A stretch of DNA of 64,000 nucleotides from Ehretia macrophylla (GCA_037974665.1 CM075765.1:10523501-10587500); one strand, 5' to 3'. Positions 24,165 through 36,988 are shown, numbered from the stretch's first letter. The notes: generated by a model not told the origin, from the sequence alone. Translations and numbers: made by a program.

Positions 24165-26660
24165 TGTAACACCCAGATCTGTCATGAGACCGGAGGCTCT
24201 AATAACCATGCTATTCTCAACCCAATACCAAACCCGGTCACAAAATTTTAGGGCAAAAACGAACAGAGTTTCCCCTGTACTATGGACATTCTGAAAACCT
24301 GTAAATTCTCAAATAAGGTAACTACAAGGTAAACAAACTTTTCATGGCTAAATATTTAAAGATTCACGGCCATCCGAGCCTTGAAGCAAACAACAGTTCC
24401 AAAACCACACAAGCATGCAAGTAACTTGTTTATAATATAGTCTAATAACCATGCCATTCTAGGATAACATTAAAACATACTTAGAGATAAAACATTCTAC
24501 ACTAAGCCATTCACTCCCAAGCATGCAAAGCAACTAGAAATAGAAATATAAGTTATTACAAGCCATAGAATTACCACTGCTACTACATTATCAGACTTCC
24601 AGCTTACATATTACTCAAATACATACATGAGCTTTAAGGCCCCAAAATAGATTATACATAGGACAACAAATTCTTCACATAACAACCAGAAAGCACATCC
24701 ACCTCAGACAAATATCACACAGCAGCTAAGGCAACTCCACCAACTATGCCACCTGAAACATGTTAGCGAGGTATGAGCAACCACTGTTGCCCAGTGAGGG
24801 ATATAGTCCCGGGGCGTGCAATGCAACAGATAATACAGTTATACAACAATATCACTTAGACAATTTAAGAAGCAATGATAACATAAGTAACCACACATTT
24901 AAAAGGATACATTTCACACAATCCCCTATACACCAATCTTCACTGGTCTTCATTCACGATCCACGAACCACGAGCACGATCACGATAAGCCGGCATAACC
25001 CTAAACACTCCAGTAGGTGTACTCCGGATGTACCCCGATAATCCTACGACCCAACATCCCCTGGCAATCTCCGGACCAGGCGAATGAGGGACTAGGGTAC
25101 GGAGTTTGAATATCCACCGGCAAGCCCTCTGCCGCCCAACCGATATTCAACACATCCGCCCCTGACACTATGGTTGCGCAACCACGATGCAATGCACTTA
25201 ACGATGGCAAGTTAATAGCAATAATATAAGTATTAACACATATGAGGATCAACAAAGTAGGTTGACCTCGAGGCAATTAGCATAGAAGCAATTATAGAAG
25301 CTAATAAGCAGTTTACAAAGGAACATATACAAAATAAGCATAGAATCATACCAAAAGCTCCAAATCGACTTGAAACCACATATAAACACTTAAGGAGTCA
25401 TGCCATGGGTTTAGAAGTGTGAGTCAACCGAAATTGCACCTAAACCCCTTTGTTTTTCAAACTATTTCTCTTCCAAACCAAGGTTAATGATTCCATTTTC
25501 AAAGGAAACTCTCCCAACCTTCTAACTAACCCTCAAGGTACCCTCTCAACCCTCTAACTCATTCAAATGGCTGCGATTACCCCAAAAGCCCCAAATTTCC
25601 TTTTATGGCTTTAAACTACACATACAATGTCCGGGCTTCAAACAAAGGATATCAAGGCTTTTATAGCACCTAGGTAGCCTAAGGATACTAGAATTGAAGC
25701 CCGAATTCACCCGGATTCGCATTAACCCCGAAAGTCCCAAATTAAAGTCGACTATTTTACATTTTTAGCGATTTAAGGACAATGCAAGTGCACGGGGCTA
25801 TTAGATTACCTTCACTAGCACCTAAGGCATCTATTAGAAGCCTTTAATCAAGCTAATTCGAGCAATTACGCAAAACCCTAGAAAAACGTCACTATTCACC
25901 CTAAAAATCAAACTAACGATTCTAACCGTTTAAATTGCGAAACGATGGCTCAAATATGTTCTCTAGCACTCATATACAAGGTATAATAGCATAGATAATC
26001 AATACAATAGCATTTGAACACATTTTCAACAAATCAAGAAAATAGCAACTATTTTAAAATGCAAAAATAAGCCGTGAAATCCCTCACCAATGCGCGTAGG
26101 AGCTCCTAGGAGGCTAGTAGACACCCTAAACCACTTGCACCTAGCTTGGCTTGGCTTGGAATGAGGATTTGTTGAGCAAAAAAACTCTATTTCTTCTCCT
26201 ATGCAATTCTCGGATTTGCTACAGTGTTTTCAGCATGCTCTCTTTTTTTTTTTGCTAAGTTATAAGCTAATGTGTGTGTTGTGTGAGTTATATATTAAAT
26301 AGGGCTAAGTTGCTTGCTTAAATGGTTCACTAAATGCGCTTAGTTAGCTTAAAACGAGCCTAGATAGTAAAATGAATGCTAGCTAATTCATTCCCTAAGT
26401 TATGTTACGTAACACTATTCATTCAACTACAAAAATTATTTTCTAAACGAGCTCTCCTATCGCCTCTAGCTCAATTGCACATTTTTCCCACTACTTTAAC
26501 AATTAATATGATTTAATAAAAATACTAATTAACTAATAGAATGCAGTTTAAAAACGGAGTGAATAGTAATTTAAGAAGACAATTAATAAGGCATAGAAAG
26601 AGGTGCGCAAATAAAGGATGCAACAGTAATTGAATGCATGGCTAAATCTCGAACGTCACA
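24165..26660 (-). repeat. 3' LTR of the LARD-like element (2496 bp)
   Basis: By eye about 30 differences separate it from 27749-30246, half of them in the first 110 bp, and most are transitions. At roughly 1% divergence this is the youngest datable insertion in the window. The paired frames at 24760-25041 and 25001-25276 recur in the other LTR and are not genes. Confidence 0.9.
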
Positions 26661-27748
26661 TCCTCTCCCCATTAAACTAAATGCGTCCACGCAATTCTTC
26701 TTCACAAGAGAACATCTGCATCAACTGAAAACCAACTCTGATTATTCGTCATCAGTTGCTAAGCAAGAATACCATATACGAATTCTCGTGGAAGCTCATT
26801 AAGAAATCCCAGTAGTATTGTCTGCGAACCTCACTTAATAAGGCCAAATAAAGGCTCCAATAGAGACGCTACTTCGAAATCCAAATAAGAATCCCGCTGG
26901 TACGAATACCATAGAAGAATAGAATCCCAACTAAGAGCGGAGAGAAAATACCAATAAAAGTTCCGAGCAGGAGTATTGTAAATAATACCAGATAATAAGG
27001 CTAAAAAGAATCCCATATACCAATTCTTTTGAGAGATGCCGACAAAAGAATACCAAATGAATAGCTGATAAGAAAATACCAAGAATATACTCCAGAGAAC
27101 TGTCATATAGAAATCCCAAAAGAAGCTACTCATTTATGACCGCTAAGCACTGAAGAAGGCCTTAGAAGAATCCCAATAACTGAGCTCCAACTATATCCAC
27201 CAATTCCCAAATAAAGGCTGATTAATTGCCTCTCATTTCTGCTAATCAACATAATTTGGAAGGCCTGCCACTAATCACCTCTCTTCAGGGGAGGAATGAG
27301 TTTTTCTTACCATTCGACGGCTATGTATGCATGCCAAACAATTGCATATGTATAATCATTCTTTAAACTATTACGCAAACATGTTAATGAAAGAGTTTGT
27401 GAAACAGTGTAATCATCAAAGTCATTCAAGCACAATAATCAAGTCAAGCATAACACAACTCAATCAAAGACATTCAAATACACACATTACAAGCAACAAT
27501 TCAAGCATTTAATAATTCACAAAGTCAATTTGATGCATAACTAGCCACTTTGCTTCACCTTGCACACATTTAGCACGTAACACATAATTATATCACATAG
27601 GTGCACACATTCAATACCAAACACACAATCAAACATGCAGGCATACACTTTTAAGATACACACTTAATCAAGCACACACGCAGGGTTTACTACCCGACAG
27701 GCCGAGGACCCTGTCCTGGCTGAGAGCTAATTAAGCTCTGATACCACC
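26661..27748 (-). other. interior of the LARD-like element
   Basis: Non-coding interior of 1.09 kb. It starts on the left with the tract TCCTCTCCCCATT (polypurine on the minus strand) and ends with the inverse primer site at 27735-27746. The block 26760-27200 carries about a dozen GAATACCA / GAATCCCA / AAATACCA motifs at irregular 20-60 bp spacing. On the minus strand this gives Trp/Tyr/Phe-rich frames (for example 26831-27133) with no family motif. CA-rich DNA follows to 27700. Confidence 0.8.
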
Positions 27749-30246
27749 TGTAATGCCCCGATCTCTCACGAGACCGGAGGCTCTAATAACCATGCTATTC
27801 TCAACCCAATACCAAACCCGGTCACAAAATTTTAGGGGAAAAACGGATAGAATTTCCCCTGTACTATAGACATTCTGAAAACCTGTAAATTCTCAAATAA
27901 GGTAACTACAAGGTAAACAAACTTTTCATGGCTAAATATTTAAAGATTCACGGCCATCCGAGCCTTGAAGCAAACAACAGTTCCAAAACCACACAAGCAT
28001 GCAAGTAACTTGTTTATAATATAGTCTAATAACCATGCCATTCTAGGATAACATTAAAACATACTTAGAGATAAAACATTCTACACTAAGCCATTCACTC
28101 CCAAGCATGCAAAGCAACTAGAAATAGAAATATAAGTTATTACAAGCCATAGAATTACCACTGCTACTACATTATCAGACTTCCAGCTTACATATTACTC
28201 AAATACATACATGAGCTTTAAGGCCCCAAAATAGATTATACATAGGACAACAAATTCTTCACATAACAACCAGAAAGCACATCCACCTCAGACAAATATC
28301 ACACAGCAGCTAAGGCAACTCCACCAACTGTGCCACCTGAAACATGTTAGCGAGGTATGAGCAACCACTGTTGCCCAGTGAGGGATATAGTCCCGGGGCG
28401 TGCAATGCAACAGATAATACAGTTATACAACAATATCACTTAGACAATTTAAGAAGCAATGATAACATAAGTAACCACACATTTAAAAGGATACATTTCA
28501 CACAATCCCCTATACACCAATCTTCACTGGTCTTCATTCACGATCCACGAACCACGAGCACGATCACGATAAGCCGGCATAACCCTAAACACTCCAGTGG
28601 GTGTACTCCGGATGTACCCCGATAATCCTACGACCCAACATCCCCTGGCAATCTCCGGACCAGGCGAATGAGGGACTAGGGTACGGAGTTTGAATATCCA
28701 CCGGCAAGCCCTCTGCCGCCCAGCCGATATTCAACACATCCGCCCCTGACACTATGGTTGCGCAACCACGATGCAATGCACTTAACGATGGCAAGTTAAT
28801 AGCAATAATATAAGCATTAACACATATGAGGATCAACAAAGTAGGTTGACCTCGAGGCAATTAGCATAGAAGCAATTATAGAAGCTAATAAGCAGTTTAC
28901 AAAGGAACATATACAAAATAAGCATAGAATCATACCAAAAGCTCCAAATCGACTTGAAACCACATATAAACACTTAAGGAGTCATGCCATGGGTTTAGAA
29001 GTGTGAGTCAACCGAAATTGCACCTAAACCCCTTTGTTTTTCAAACTATTTCTCTTCCAAACCAAGGTTAATGATTCCATTTTCAAAGGAAACTCTCCCA
29101 ACCTTCTAACTAACCCTCAAGGTACCCTCTCAACCCTCTAACTCATTCAAATGGCTGCGATTACCCCGAAAGCCCCAAATTCCCTCTTATGGCTTTAAAC
29201 TACACATACAATGTCCGGGCTTCAAACAAAGGATATCAAGGCTTCTATAGCACTTAGGTAGCCTAAGGATACTATAATTGAAGTCCGAATTCACCCGGAT
29301 TCGCATTAACCCCGAAAGCCCCAAATTAAAGTCGACTATTTTACATTTTTAGCGATTTAAGGACAATGCAAGTGCACGGGGCTATTAGATTACCTTCACT
29401 AGCACCTAAGGCATCTATTAGAAGCCTTTAATCAAGCTAATTCGAGCAATTACGCAAAACCCTAGAAAAACGTCACTATTCACCCTAAAAATCAAACTAA
29501 CGATTCTAACCGTTTAAATTGCGAAACGATGGCTCAAATATGTTCTCTAGCACTCATATACAAGGTATAATAGCATAGATAATCAATACAATAGCATTTG
29601 AACACATTTTCAACAAATCAAGAAAATAGCAACTATTTTAAAATGCAAAAATAAGCCGTGAAATCCCTCACCAATGCGCGTAGGAGCTCCTAGGAGGCTA
29701 GTAGACACCCTAAACCACTTGCACCTAGCTTGGCTTGGCTTGAAATGAGGATTTGTTGAGCAAAAAACCTCTTTTTCTTCTCCTATGCAATTCTCGGATT
29801 TGCTACAGTGTTTTCAGCATGCTCTCTTTTTTTTTTTTTGCTAAGTTATGAGCTAATGTGTGTGTTGTGTGAGTTATATATTAAATGGGGCTAAGTTGCT
29901 TGCTTAAATGGTTCACTAAATGCGCTTAGTTAGCTTAAAACGAGCCTAGATAGTAAAATGAATGCTAGCTAATTCATTCCCTAAGTTATGTTACGTAACA
30001 CTATTCATTCAACTACAAAAATTATTTTCTAAACGAGCTCTCCTATCGCCTCTAGCTCAATTGCACATTTTTTCCACTACTTTAACAATTAATATGATTT
30101 AATAAAAATACTAATTAACTAATAGAATGCAGTTTAAAAACGGAGTGAATAGTAATTTAAGAAGACAATTAATAAGGCATAGAAAGAGGTGCGCAAATAA
30201 AGGATGCAACAGTAATTGAATGCATGGCTAAATCTCGGACGTCACA
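27749..30246 (-). repeat. 5' LTR of the LARD-like element (2498 bp)
   Basis: Plus-strand start TGTAATGCCCCG, end GGACGTCACA. It would drive minus-strand transcription. It contains the CTCACTGGG to TTTCAGGTG motif (inverse at about 28336-28384) shared with other LTR families here. Confidence 0.9.
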
Positions 30247-30992
30247 AGATGATAATCCAAATTCCTAATCCTTTACTTTTTTGGATTCTAATTAAGACAT
30301 AATTACCTTTCATAATTTCACTGATATAAAGGCCTCCACCCCAAGCTCTACAATTGCACCATCTCCTTTGAGATCTCTCTTTCTCTACGAGTAAGATTCA
30401 ACTCTTTGAAGAAACTCGAAATACTTTTTCTTTTAGTTTAGTTTAGAAAAATCAAGTCCCACAACTTGATCAACACTTAAGTTAGGATTTGGGATAGATG
30501 GGAAGATCAAAGTTGAGGAGCAGAAGCTGTGCCAGGCGTATAGAGCTTCTAATTCAGTAAGGTGAAGTTTTCTTTGTTTATTCTTTGCGATAAAGTATTT
30601 TGAAAAACTTTATTGGCTTTTAGAATTAAACTATAAAGTGTTTAGATATTCAAGTAGCTATTTCATACTTTATTCATTTTAAGTATCCATGCATGAATAT
30701 TTTTGCCTTATTCTTGTTAATTATAGAATTTGATTCATATGATATAATGATTCCGTTCATATGTGCCACTGACGAGAGCGTCAAGTCCTTAATGGAAGGT
30801 GTGTATAATTATATCCTACATTGGTGGGAGATAGTGTATTTGAGTGATTTATAAGTGGGTGTTATGGGTATACGAAATAATTTGCGTTAGCTCTTTTAGG
30901 CAGTAGAAATAAGACGTAAGTAGTTATTGATTTTATGCCAACAACACCAGTCTTGTGTGTGGGCCTGGGGCTCTGGACTCGATGCATGATAA

Positions 30993-32480
30993 TAACTATA
31001 TAGAAATCCGAATTGTAGGTATATGGAATGTGTCATATGTGCAAGTTCGAACATCAAATAAAATTGGTATCAAGAAAATAAAATATGTCTTACTCTAATA
31101 GTTGAATAGGATAAAATAGTTATATATATATATGAAGGATTATCAGATAGCCTTAACGTGCATTGTGTTGAGCAACTAACGAAAGGAAAGAATATAAAAA
31201 GAAAAAAAATGAAAAAAACATTAAAAAAGAAAAGAAAAGAAAGAATAAGAACACCCTAGATGATAGTTTTGCTAAGAAACACAAGAAAACTCCTTGATCT
31301 TCTATACTATCACAATATTGGCAAGAACTTGCTTTTGGCATTATAGATAAAGCCAGATACAATTCTATAGACAACAAATTTTTATTATCCAAATACTTCA
31401 GTGATGGTTTATCCACGAATTATCGTTTATAAATCAAGAGCTTGACACTTTTTTTAAAGAATAAATATCCAAAAAATAGAAAAGAAAAATGAGACAATGA
31501 ATGCAAGTCTATTAGAATAATGGATTACTAGGTCATCTCTCGTATTGATATGAAAGCCAAACACAAATCAAACTTGTCAATTATCCTTAGCCTAGTGCAA
31601 AAAGGGATGTCTTAGTACCATAAAATTGCATTTTAATTACTTGATAGATGAGTGTGTGTTACCAATCAAAATATTTTAGTTGGTATCTTGATTGTCAAAT
31701 GGAATATTTTATGATTATACTTTTTAATTAGTATATCTATCATTTTCTGGTCATTTCCTACTATATGTGAATTTTAACGATTTTCATTCTTTCTCTTAAA
31801 GAAAAGTAAAATACTGGAACAACTTGAATTTCTCATATACAGTCAAATTTGCTTAAGGTGAAACTATCTATATGATAATCTAATTAAATGCAACAAAAAC
31901 CACTCACATTTTTATTTTATATAGGAATGTTTGAGATACACAAAACAATTCTTGAAGTTCATCTCTTTATCCATTTCCCTTGTTTGCTACAGACTTCCCC
32001 TTTGTTGTCTCGGGCTTTCTCTTGTGCTCGGAGGATGCGATAGTACCTACCTTTTTTCCCTCTTGCTCTTTTCCCTTTTTCTCATTTTTCTTCTCTTCAA
32101 TCCAATCTCATTTCCCAATGGCTTTCATCCCCCTATTTTTCCTTTTTCCTTTTTTTTGAATTCTTCATCTCCTTCTTATGGTTCAAATCTCAATGTTCTA
32201 CTTGTTGGTTTCCCCTCTATTGAATTCCTTTGTAGTACAGCTATCATGTTGGTTCATTTGCTTCCGAATAAGGTCTCCTAGCCCATTTGCATTCTACTTC
32301 TTGTTGTCCAACTATTGAACTTGTACCACACCTTATGTTTTGTTGGATGTTACATAGGGACTTGTCAGGCTGTTGCATGCTATTTCGTGTTGGTCGAGAT
32401 GGAAGCTTGGTGGCTGAAGGTATCGGTGCTTGCTTGATTGTGCCCAACCAATGGCTGATAGCGTCATTCTATGACTAAGT
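30993..32480. other. gap; interrupted retroposon-like or genic DNA
   Basis: 31000-31930 is AT-rich with no supported gene. 31931-32480 is T-rich and continues across the copia insertion into 41766-42006 (ACTAAG | GCTG), then across a MULE to about 43052, where a GAAAAAG tail occurs. This may be one retroposed sequence cut twice. The open frame 31931-32281 is hydrophobic and T-rich and matches no family I know. Confidence 0.3.
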
Positions 32481-32700
32481 TGAAGGTTGTGGATTCTAAG
32501 GTACCCTAGGCATATTTTTACAGTTTGCATACAGATTATAAACAAAATATGGCAGCATTAATCCACAAGCGGAATAGACACGAATTCATCCATAAAACAT
32601 AACTGAAATCAATATCTTGCGCTAGAATATGGTATATGTGATTTTTACCTTCCGTGTTGGCTTAAATACACAACACACACATGTGTACATTACTGGAATA
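32481..32700 (-). repeat. LTR 3'-terminal segment, minus orientation
   Basis: Matches 39931-40147 in the same orientation, from TGAAGGTTGTGGATTC to TACTGGAATA. It is the outer piece of the element's left LTR. Confidence 0.85.
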
Positions 32701-33062
32701 TAGAATGGTAGGTGTGTAGAGTTTGTTTAGATAGGGATAAGGTATTTTTTATTTTAGAATTATGAAGATAATGTTATTTATCTCCAGATAATTCTAAGTA
32801 AATCAAAATTGAACTAATCCTAATGCATCTAAACTACCTGATATCCTAGAACTCCTCTACTACTCTTAGATACATGGCTATCTACTACCATATAGAAACA
32901 CACGACATATTCATTCATACATTCACAAGAGTACACGGCCAAGCAAGGAAAAGGCAAATAAGAAATCTTACACCAGATTTCAACACTATTTGCAAGAATC
33001 ATGGAATAGGCGAGAAGATTCAAGGAGCTTCATTCTTGGGGACGTTCTCATGCCTTGGTGAT
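32701..33062 (+). repeat. LTR middle segment, inverted relative to its neighbours
   Basis: This is the reverse complement of about 40155-40520, running from GAATGGTAGGTGTG to GGGGACGTTCTCATGCCTTGG. It is joined to gag at 33062-33065, where TGGTGATATTT of the LTR and the gag leader share microhomology. The normal terminal LTR piece, primer site and leader are missing between them. Confidence 0.85.
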
Positions 33063-33064
33063 AT

Positions 33065-33861
33065 TTGTCAAAAGGTTCTTTTAGCCCACTCACCAGTATT
33101 CTCAATGAGAATAAGCTAACTGGCCCAAACTATGTGGACTGGAAAAGGAACTTAGATATTATACTCAATGCTGAAGAGTATAATTTTGTTCTTACAAACC
33201 CCTACCCATTAGTCACTCCTAAATCAGGCGATGAGGAGCGAGAGTTAAAACGACAATGGTTAAAGGCCGATAAGATGGCTAAATGCTACATCTTAACCTT
33301 CATGTCGAACGTGCTCCAGTTTCAACATTAGGGAATGGAGACAACAGCAAATATCATGTATTCTACTGAAATGTTTGCTAACAAAAACAGGCTCGCAAGG
33401 CAAGTAGTTATTAGAACTATCATGAACACTAGAAGGGTTGAAGGTTTATTTGTAAGAGATTATATGCTCAAGATGATGGACAACTTCAATATTGCTGAGA
33501 TTTTGGGTACGGAAATTGATGGGGAAAGCAAGATTGACATGGTGCTGAAGACTTTGCCAGTATCACTTGCTCACTTTAAGTTGAATTATAACATAAGCAA
33601 GATGCTGATGAGCTTACCAGAGTTAATTATGGAGCTCCAAGTTGCAGAGGCTATAATAAAGCCCAAGGGATATATGTTGATTGCCCAAAATTCTTCTGGA
33701 CTTGCCCCAAAGGGTAAGAAGTTCAAGAAGAAGGGAAACCAGCAAAAACATAGTAAGGGCCTAGAAGGGCCAAAAAAGAAGAAAAATAATGCTGGTGATA
33801 AGCCAAAAGGGAAGTGCTTTAAGTGTCGCCAGAAATGACACTGGAAAAAAGACTGTCCTTA
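33065..33861 (+). pseudogene. copia gag with zinc knuckle (broken)
   Basis: Gag is the nucleocapsid and shell protein of the element. The reading begins SKGSFSPLTSILNENK with TTG where an ATG is expected, then LTGPNYVDWKRNLD. There is a stop after LQFQH, then MFANKNRLARQ, LKMMDNFN, VLKTLPVS and FKLNYNISK. A lysine-rich tail precedes the CCHC knuckle CFKCRQK-stop-HWKKDC (33817-33861), in which the usual Gly is a stop codon. It is the best-preserved gag in the window, with only three early interruptions. Confidence 0.85.
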
Positions 33862-36800
33862 GAACCAGGCCAAGGGCAATGCAAGTACCTCTGTTTCCTT
33901 GTATATTGAAAGATGTTTAGTGGTATATTCTGCTTCCTCTTGGATAGTAGACTCATGCGCCACTAATCACATTTATAATTTGTTGCAGGGGTTTTAGGTA
34001 ACCAGGAAGCTACATGGGGTGAATTTGCAATGCGGATAGGAGATGGCTCGAAGGTGTGGGCCATCGTAGTGGGAGTAGTTAAATTATCTTTTGAGAATAA
34101 TTTAGTCTTGGTTTTGAACAATGTTTTATGTATTCCGGATTTGTGACGAAACCTAGTTTCAGTGTCGCAGTTACTTTTGGATAGTTTTATTGTTAATTTC
34201 AACAATACTGGTGTGGTCACCAGTAAACACAATTCCATCATATCTGGTAGAATGCATGATAGTTTATTTGGTTTAAACCTTGTTAACTCTACATTGCATA
34301 ATACTGAACAAGTACAAAATTCCTTGAAAATGAAAGCATCTCCTGCCAATGATACTTATCTATGGCATTTGCATTTGGGTCATATTGACCTAAACCGTAT
34401 TGAGTGGTTAGTCAAGAATGGGTTCTTGTATTCATTAGAACTTGAACCATAGTCTTAATGCAAGTCATACTTTAAAGGAAGATGACAAAAAGACCATTTA
34501 CGTCTAAGGGGCATAGGGCAAGTGACCTGTTAGAGTTGGTACACATAGATGTGTGTGGTCCTTTGAATAAGCTGGCTCGTGGAGGTTATGAATACTTTAA
34601 TACCTTCATAAATGATCATTCGAGGTTTGGTTATGGATACCTGATGCGACGTAAGTCTAAGTCCTATGATAAATTCAAAGAATTTAAGGTTGAGGCAGAA
34701 TGAAAGATAGGTAAATAGGTCAAAGCACTTCGATCTGATCATAGAGGTGAATACCTCCATGGAGAATTCAAGGATTATTTGGGAGAGTGAGGCATTCTGT
34801 CACCATTGAAAGCACTAGGTCCCCCCAGCAAAATGGTGTGACAGAAAGAAGAAATTGTACGCTTTTGGATATAGTAAGATCCATGATGCCTCATTCATCT
34901 TTGCCAGTAAGTTTCTGAGGATATGCACTTGAAACGCCAACATACATTTTGAACTTAGTTTCATCTAAGTCAATGCCTAGGACACCACAAAAAATATGGA
35001 CGAGCTAGAAACCAAGTTTTAAACATGTCCATATTTGGGGTTATCCAGCTTATGTACTGAATAGCGATGCTAAAAAGTTGGAACCAATGTCAATAATGTG
35101 CCATTTCATAGGCTATCCAAAGGGTACGATATGAGGTTTTTTCTATGACCTCAAAGACAGCGAATATTGGTGAGTACCAATGCTAAGTACTTAGAGGAAG
35201 GTTATGGAGATATACCAGTACTTAATTCAGAAGTCGATCTAGAAGAAGGTCAACCAGGAACTTCAGTATTACAAGATCTTAACAGCGAAGCTGTAGATAC
35301 ACAAAAAATAACCTCCAGCTTACAGAAAGATCCACGTCGTAGTGAGAGAGTATCTAAACAGCCTAATAGATACTATGGAGAGTTCTTCCAGGCTAACTCC
35401 GTAGATCAGGTTGAGGATCCCAGGACTTACAACGAAGTAGTATCCGATGTGGATGCAGACAAATGACACCAAGTAATGGAATCTGAAATAGAGTCCATGT
35501 ACTCGAATCAGGTTTGGGAACTTGTGCCCACACCCAGAGATATTAAGCCTATTAGGTGCAAATGGGTATACAAGAGAAAAATAGGGGTAGATAGTAAGGT
35601 GGAAACCTTTAAGGCAAAGCCAGTGGCGAAAGACTTTACTCAGAAAGAAGGGATCAACTATGAAGAAACCTTCTCGCTAGTGGCTATGCTAAAATCCATC
35701 AGGATATTCTTGGTCATTGCCTGTCACTATGACCATGAGATTTGGAAAATGGATGTCAAGACAGCTTTCCTTAACGAAAGTCTTGAAAAAAAATCTAAAT
35801 GGTACAACCCGATTTGCTAAGGGACAGGAACATATGATTTGCAAGCTTAAGAAGTTCATATATGGACTTAAGCAAGCATCCAGGGCGTGGAATATTAGAT
35901 TTGATGAAACCATTAAGGCTTATAGTTTTAATCAAAATATTGACAAGCCCTGTATGTATAAAAGGTTAAAAGGGAATGTTGTGACATTCTTGGTCTTGTA
36001 TGTGGACGACATTCTGCTCATTGGTAATGATGTAGGGATGTTATCGTCCATCAAGGTTTGGCTTTTTACTCAATTCCAAATGAAGGGCTTGGGAAAAGCA
36101 AGCTATGCATTAAGCTTCTGCGCAATCGCGAAGCTAAGATACTAGCTCTCTCTCAAGCTTCATATATTGAGAAAAGACTAGTAAGGTTTGGCATACAGGA
36201 TTCTAAGAAAGGGTTGTTACCTTTCAAACATAAAGTTCCTCTATCCCAGGATTAATGTCCGAAGAGGAATGAGGAGATGAAGAAGAAAGTCCCATATGCG
36301 TCAGTAGTTAGGAGTCTCATGTACGCCATGGTTTGTACTAGGCCAGATGTTTATTTTGCCATTGGCATGGTCAACAGATATCAGTCAAACCCGGGTTTAA
36401 CTCACTGGGTAACTGTGAAGCATATACTCAAGTATTTCAGGAGAACGAAGGATTATATACAAGTCTACCAAGCGGATGATCTTGTACCCTTAGGGCACAC
36501 AGATTCTGATTTCTAGTCAGATAGAGATTCCAGGAAGTCCACTTCTGGATATATCTTCACTCTGTCTAGTGGTGCTATCTCATGGAGGAGTATAAAACAG
36601 TCTTTTATTGCGGATTCCACCATGGAAACAGAGTATGTCGCAACGTCTAAAGTGGCAAAAGAAGCAGTGTGGTTAAGAAAATTCTTTCTGGAGTTGGAAG
36701 TAGTGTCAGCAGTCTAGAGACCTATTATCATGTACTGTGATAATAGTGGAGTAGTGGCACAATGCAAAGAATCGTGAAACCACAAGAAAGGGAAACACAT

Positions 36801-36921
36801 AAAGAGAAAGTACCAATTGATTCAGAAGATTATCCAGAAAGACGACATAGTGGTAGATAAGATTGCTTTTGTGGATAATGTAGCAGACCTATTCACTAAG
36901 AGTCTCACTAAAAGTTTTTAA
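33862..36921 (+). pseudogene. copia pol (protease, integrase, RT, RNase H), broken
   Basis: Order is Ty1/copia: protease, integrase, RT, RNase H. Protease is seen as SSWIVDSCATNH near 33937 (DSGAT changed to DSCAT). The pre-integrase zinc region is WHLHLGHIDLNRI near 34360, and integrase ELVHIDVCGPL near 34535, LRSDHRGEYL near 34728 and SPQQNGVTERRN near 34820. RT begins KWVYKRK near 35560, with WKMDVKTAFLNE near 35745, a frameshift near 35800, YGLKQASRAWN and YVDDILLIGND at 35999-36031. RNase H has SDRDSRKSTSGY, GAISWRS and VADLFTKSL near 36880. About ten stops or shifts break it, yet all domains are present and colinear. Confidence 0.9.
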
Positions 36922-36988
36922 TACTCATGTTGAAGCTATGGGTGTTAGATTAGGATATTAGTAGTGCTTTTTAGTGTAAATGGGAGTA

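Larger units (their letters stand above)
24165..30246 (-). mobile_element. LARD-like non-autonomous LTR retrotransposon
   Basis: Two nearly identical LTRs (24165-26660 and 27749-30246) enclose 1.09 kb. AGATG flanks both sides (24160-24164 and 30247-30251). The inverse of a tRNA-Met primer site (GCTCTGATACCA, 27735-27746) and a pyrimidine run that is a polypurine tract on the other strand (26661-26673) show that it is oriented minus, with the 5' LTR on the right. No gag or pol is encoded. Large LTRs with a short non-coding interior fit the LARD class dependent on another element's proteins. It split an older copia LTR. Confidence 0.85.
12587..30759 (+). mobile_element. solo copia LTR (second layer), split by two insertions
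   Basis: This LTR, belonging to the same family as the copia at 12863-22983, starts TGTTGAGAATAGG at 12587 and ends ATTCCGTTCA at 30759. TATGT is directly repeated outside it (12582-12586 and 30760-30764). Its three pieces, 12587-12862, 22984-24164 and 30247-30759, join colinearly to about 1.96 kb, matching the intact LTRs of the family. No internal domain or second LTR is attached, so it is a solo LTR, normally the product of LTR-LTR recombination. Confidence 0.85.
12252..30992 (+). mobile_element. TRIM element (outermost layer of a nested stack)
   Basis: Two similar ~185-190 bp terminal repeats, 12252-12436 and 30802-30992, both begin TGTATAATT and share GATAGTRTATTTGAG, TAAGTAGTTATT and GCCAACAA blocks. 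The first is followed at 12438-12451 by TGGTATTCAGAGTC, a tRNA-Met primer-binding site with one extra T. The second is preceded by a purine-rich AATGGAAGGTG. Without the material inserted at 12587-30759 the element would be only about 0.6 kb, the size and structure of a terminal-repeat retrotransposon in miniature. It encodes nothing. No clear target duplication was seen. Confidence 0.75.

Noticed and set aside
24760-25276. Open frames on both strands, repeated almost exactly at 28344-28860
   Set aside because: They lie in the two LTRs of the LARD-like element. Duplication comes from the LTR pair and there is no domain or codon pattern.
27735-27746. tRNA-Met-like sequence
   Set aside because: Only the 12-base primer-binding complement, not a tRNA gene. 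The same applies to 12438, 14898 and 39916.
31931-32281. 116-codon hydrophobic frame
   Set aside because: T-rich DNA gives Phe/Leu/Ser runs; no signal or family pattern was convincing.
33963-34349. 128-codon minus-strand frame
   Set aside because: Antisense of copia protease and pre-integrase DNA, with no motif of its own.
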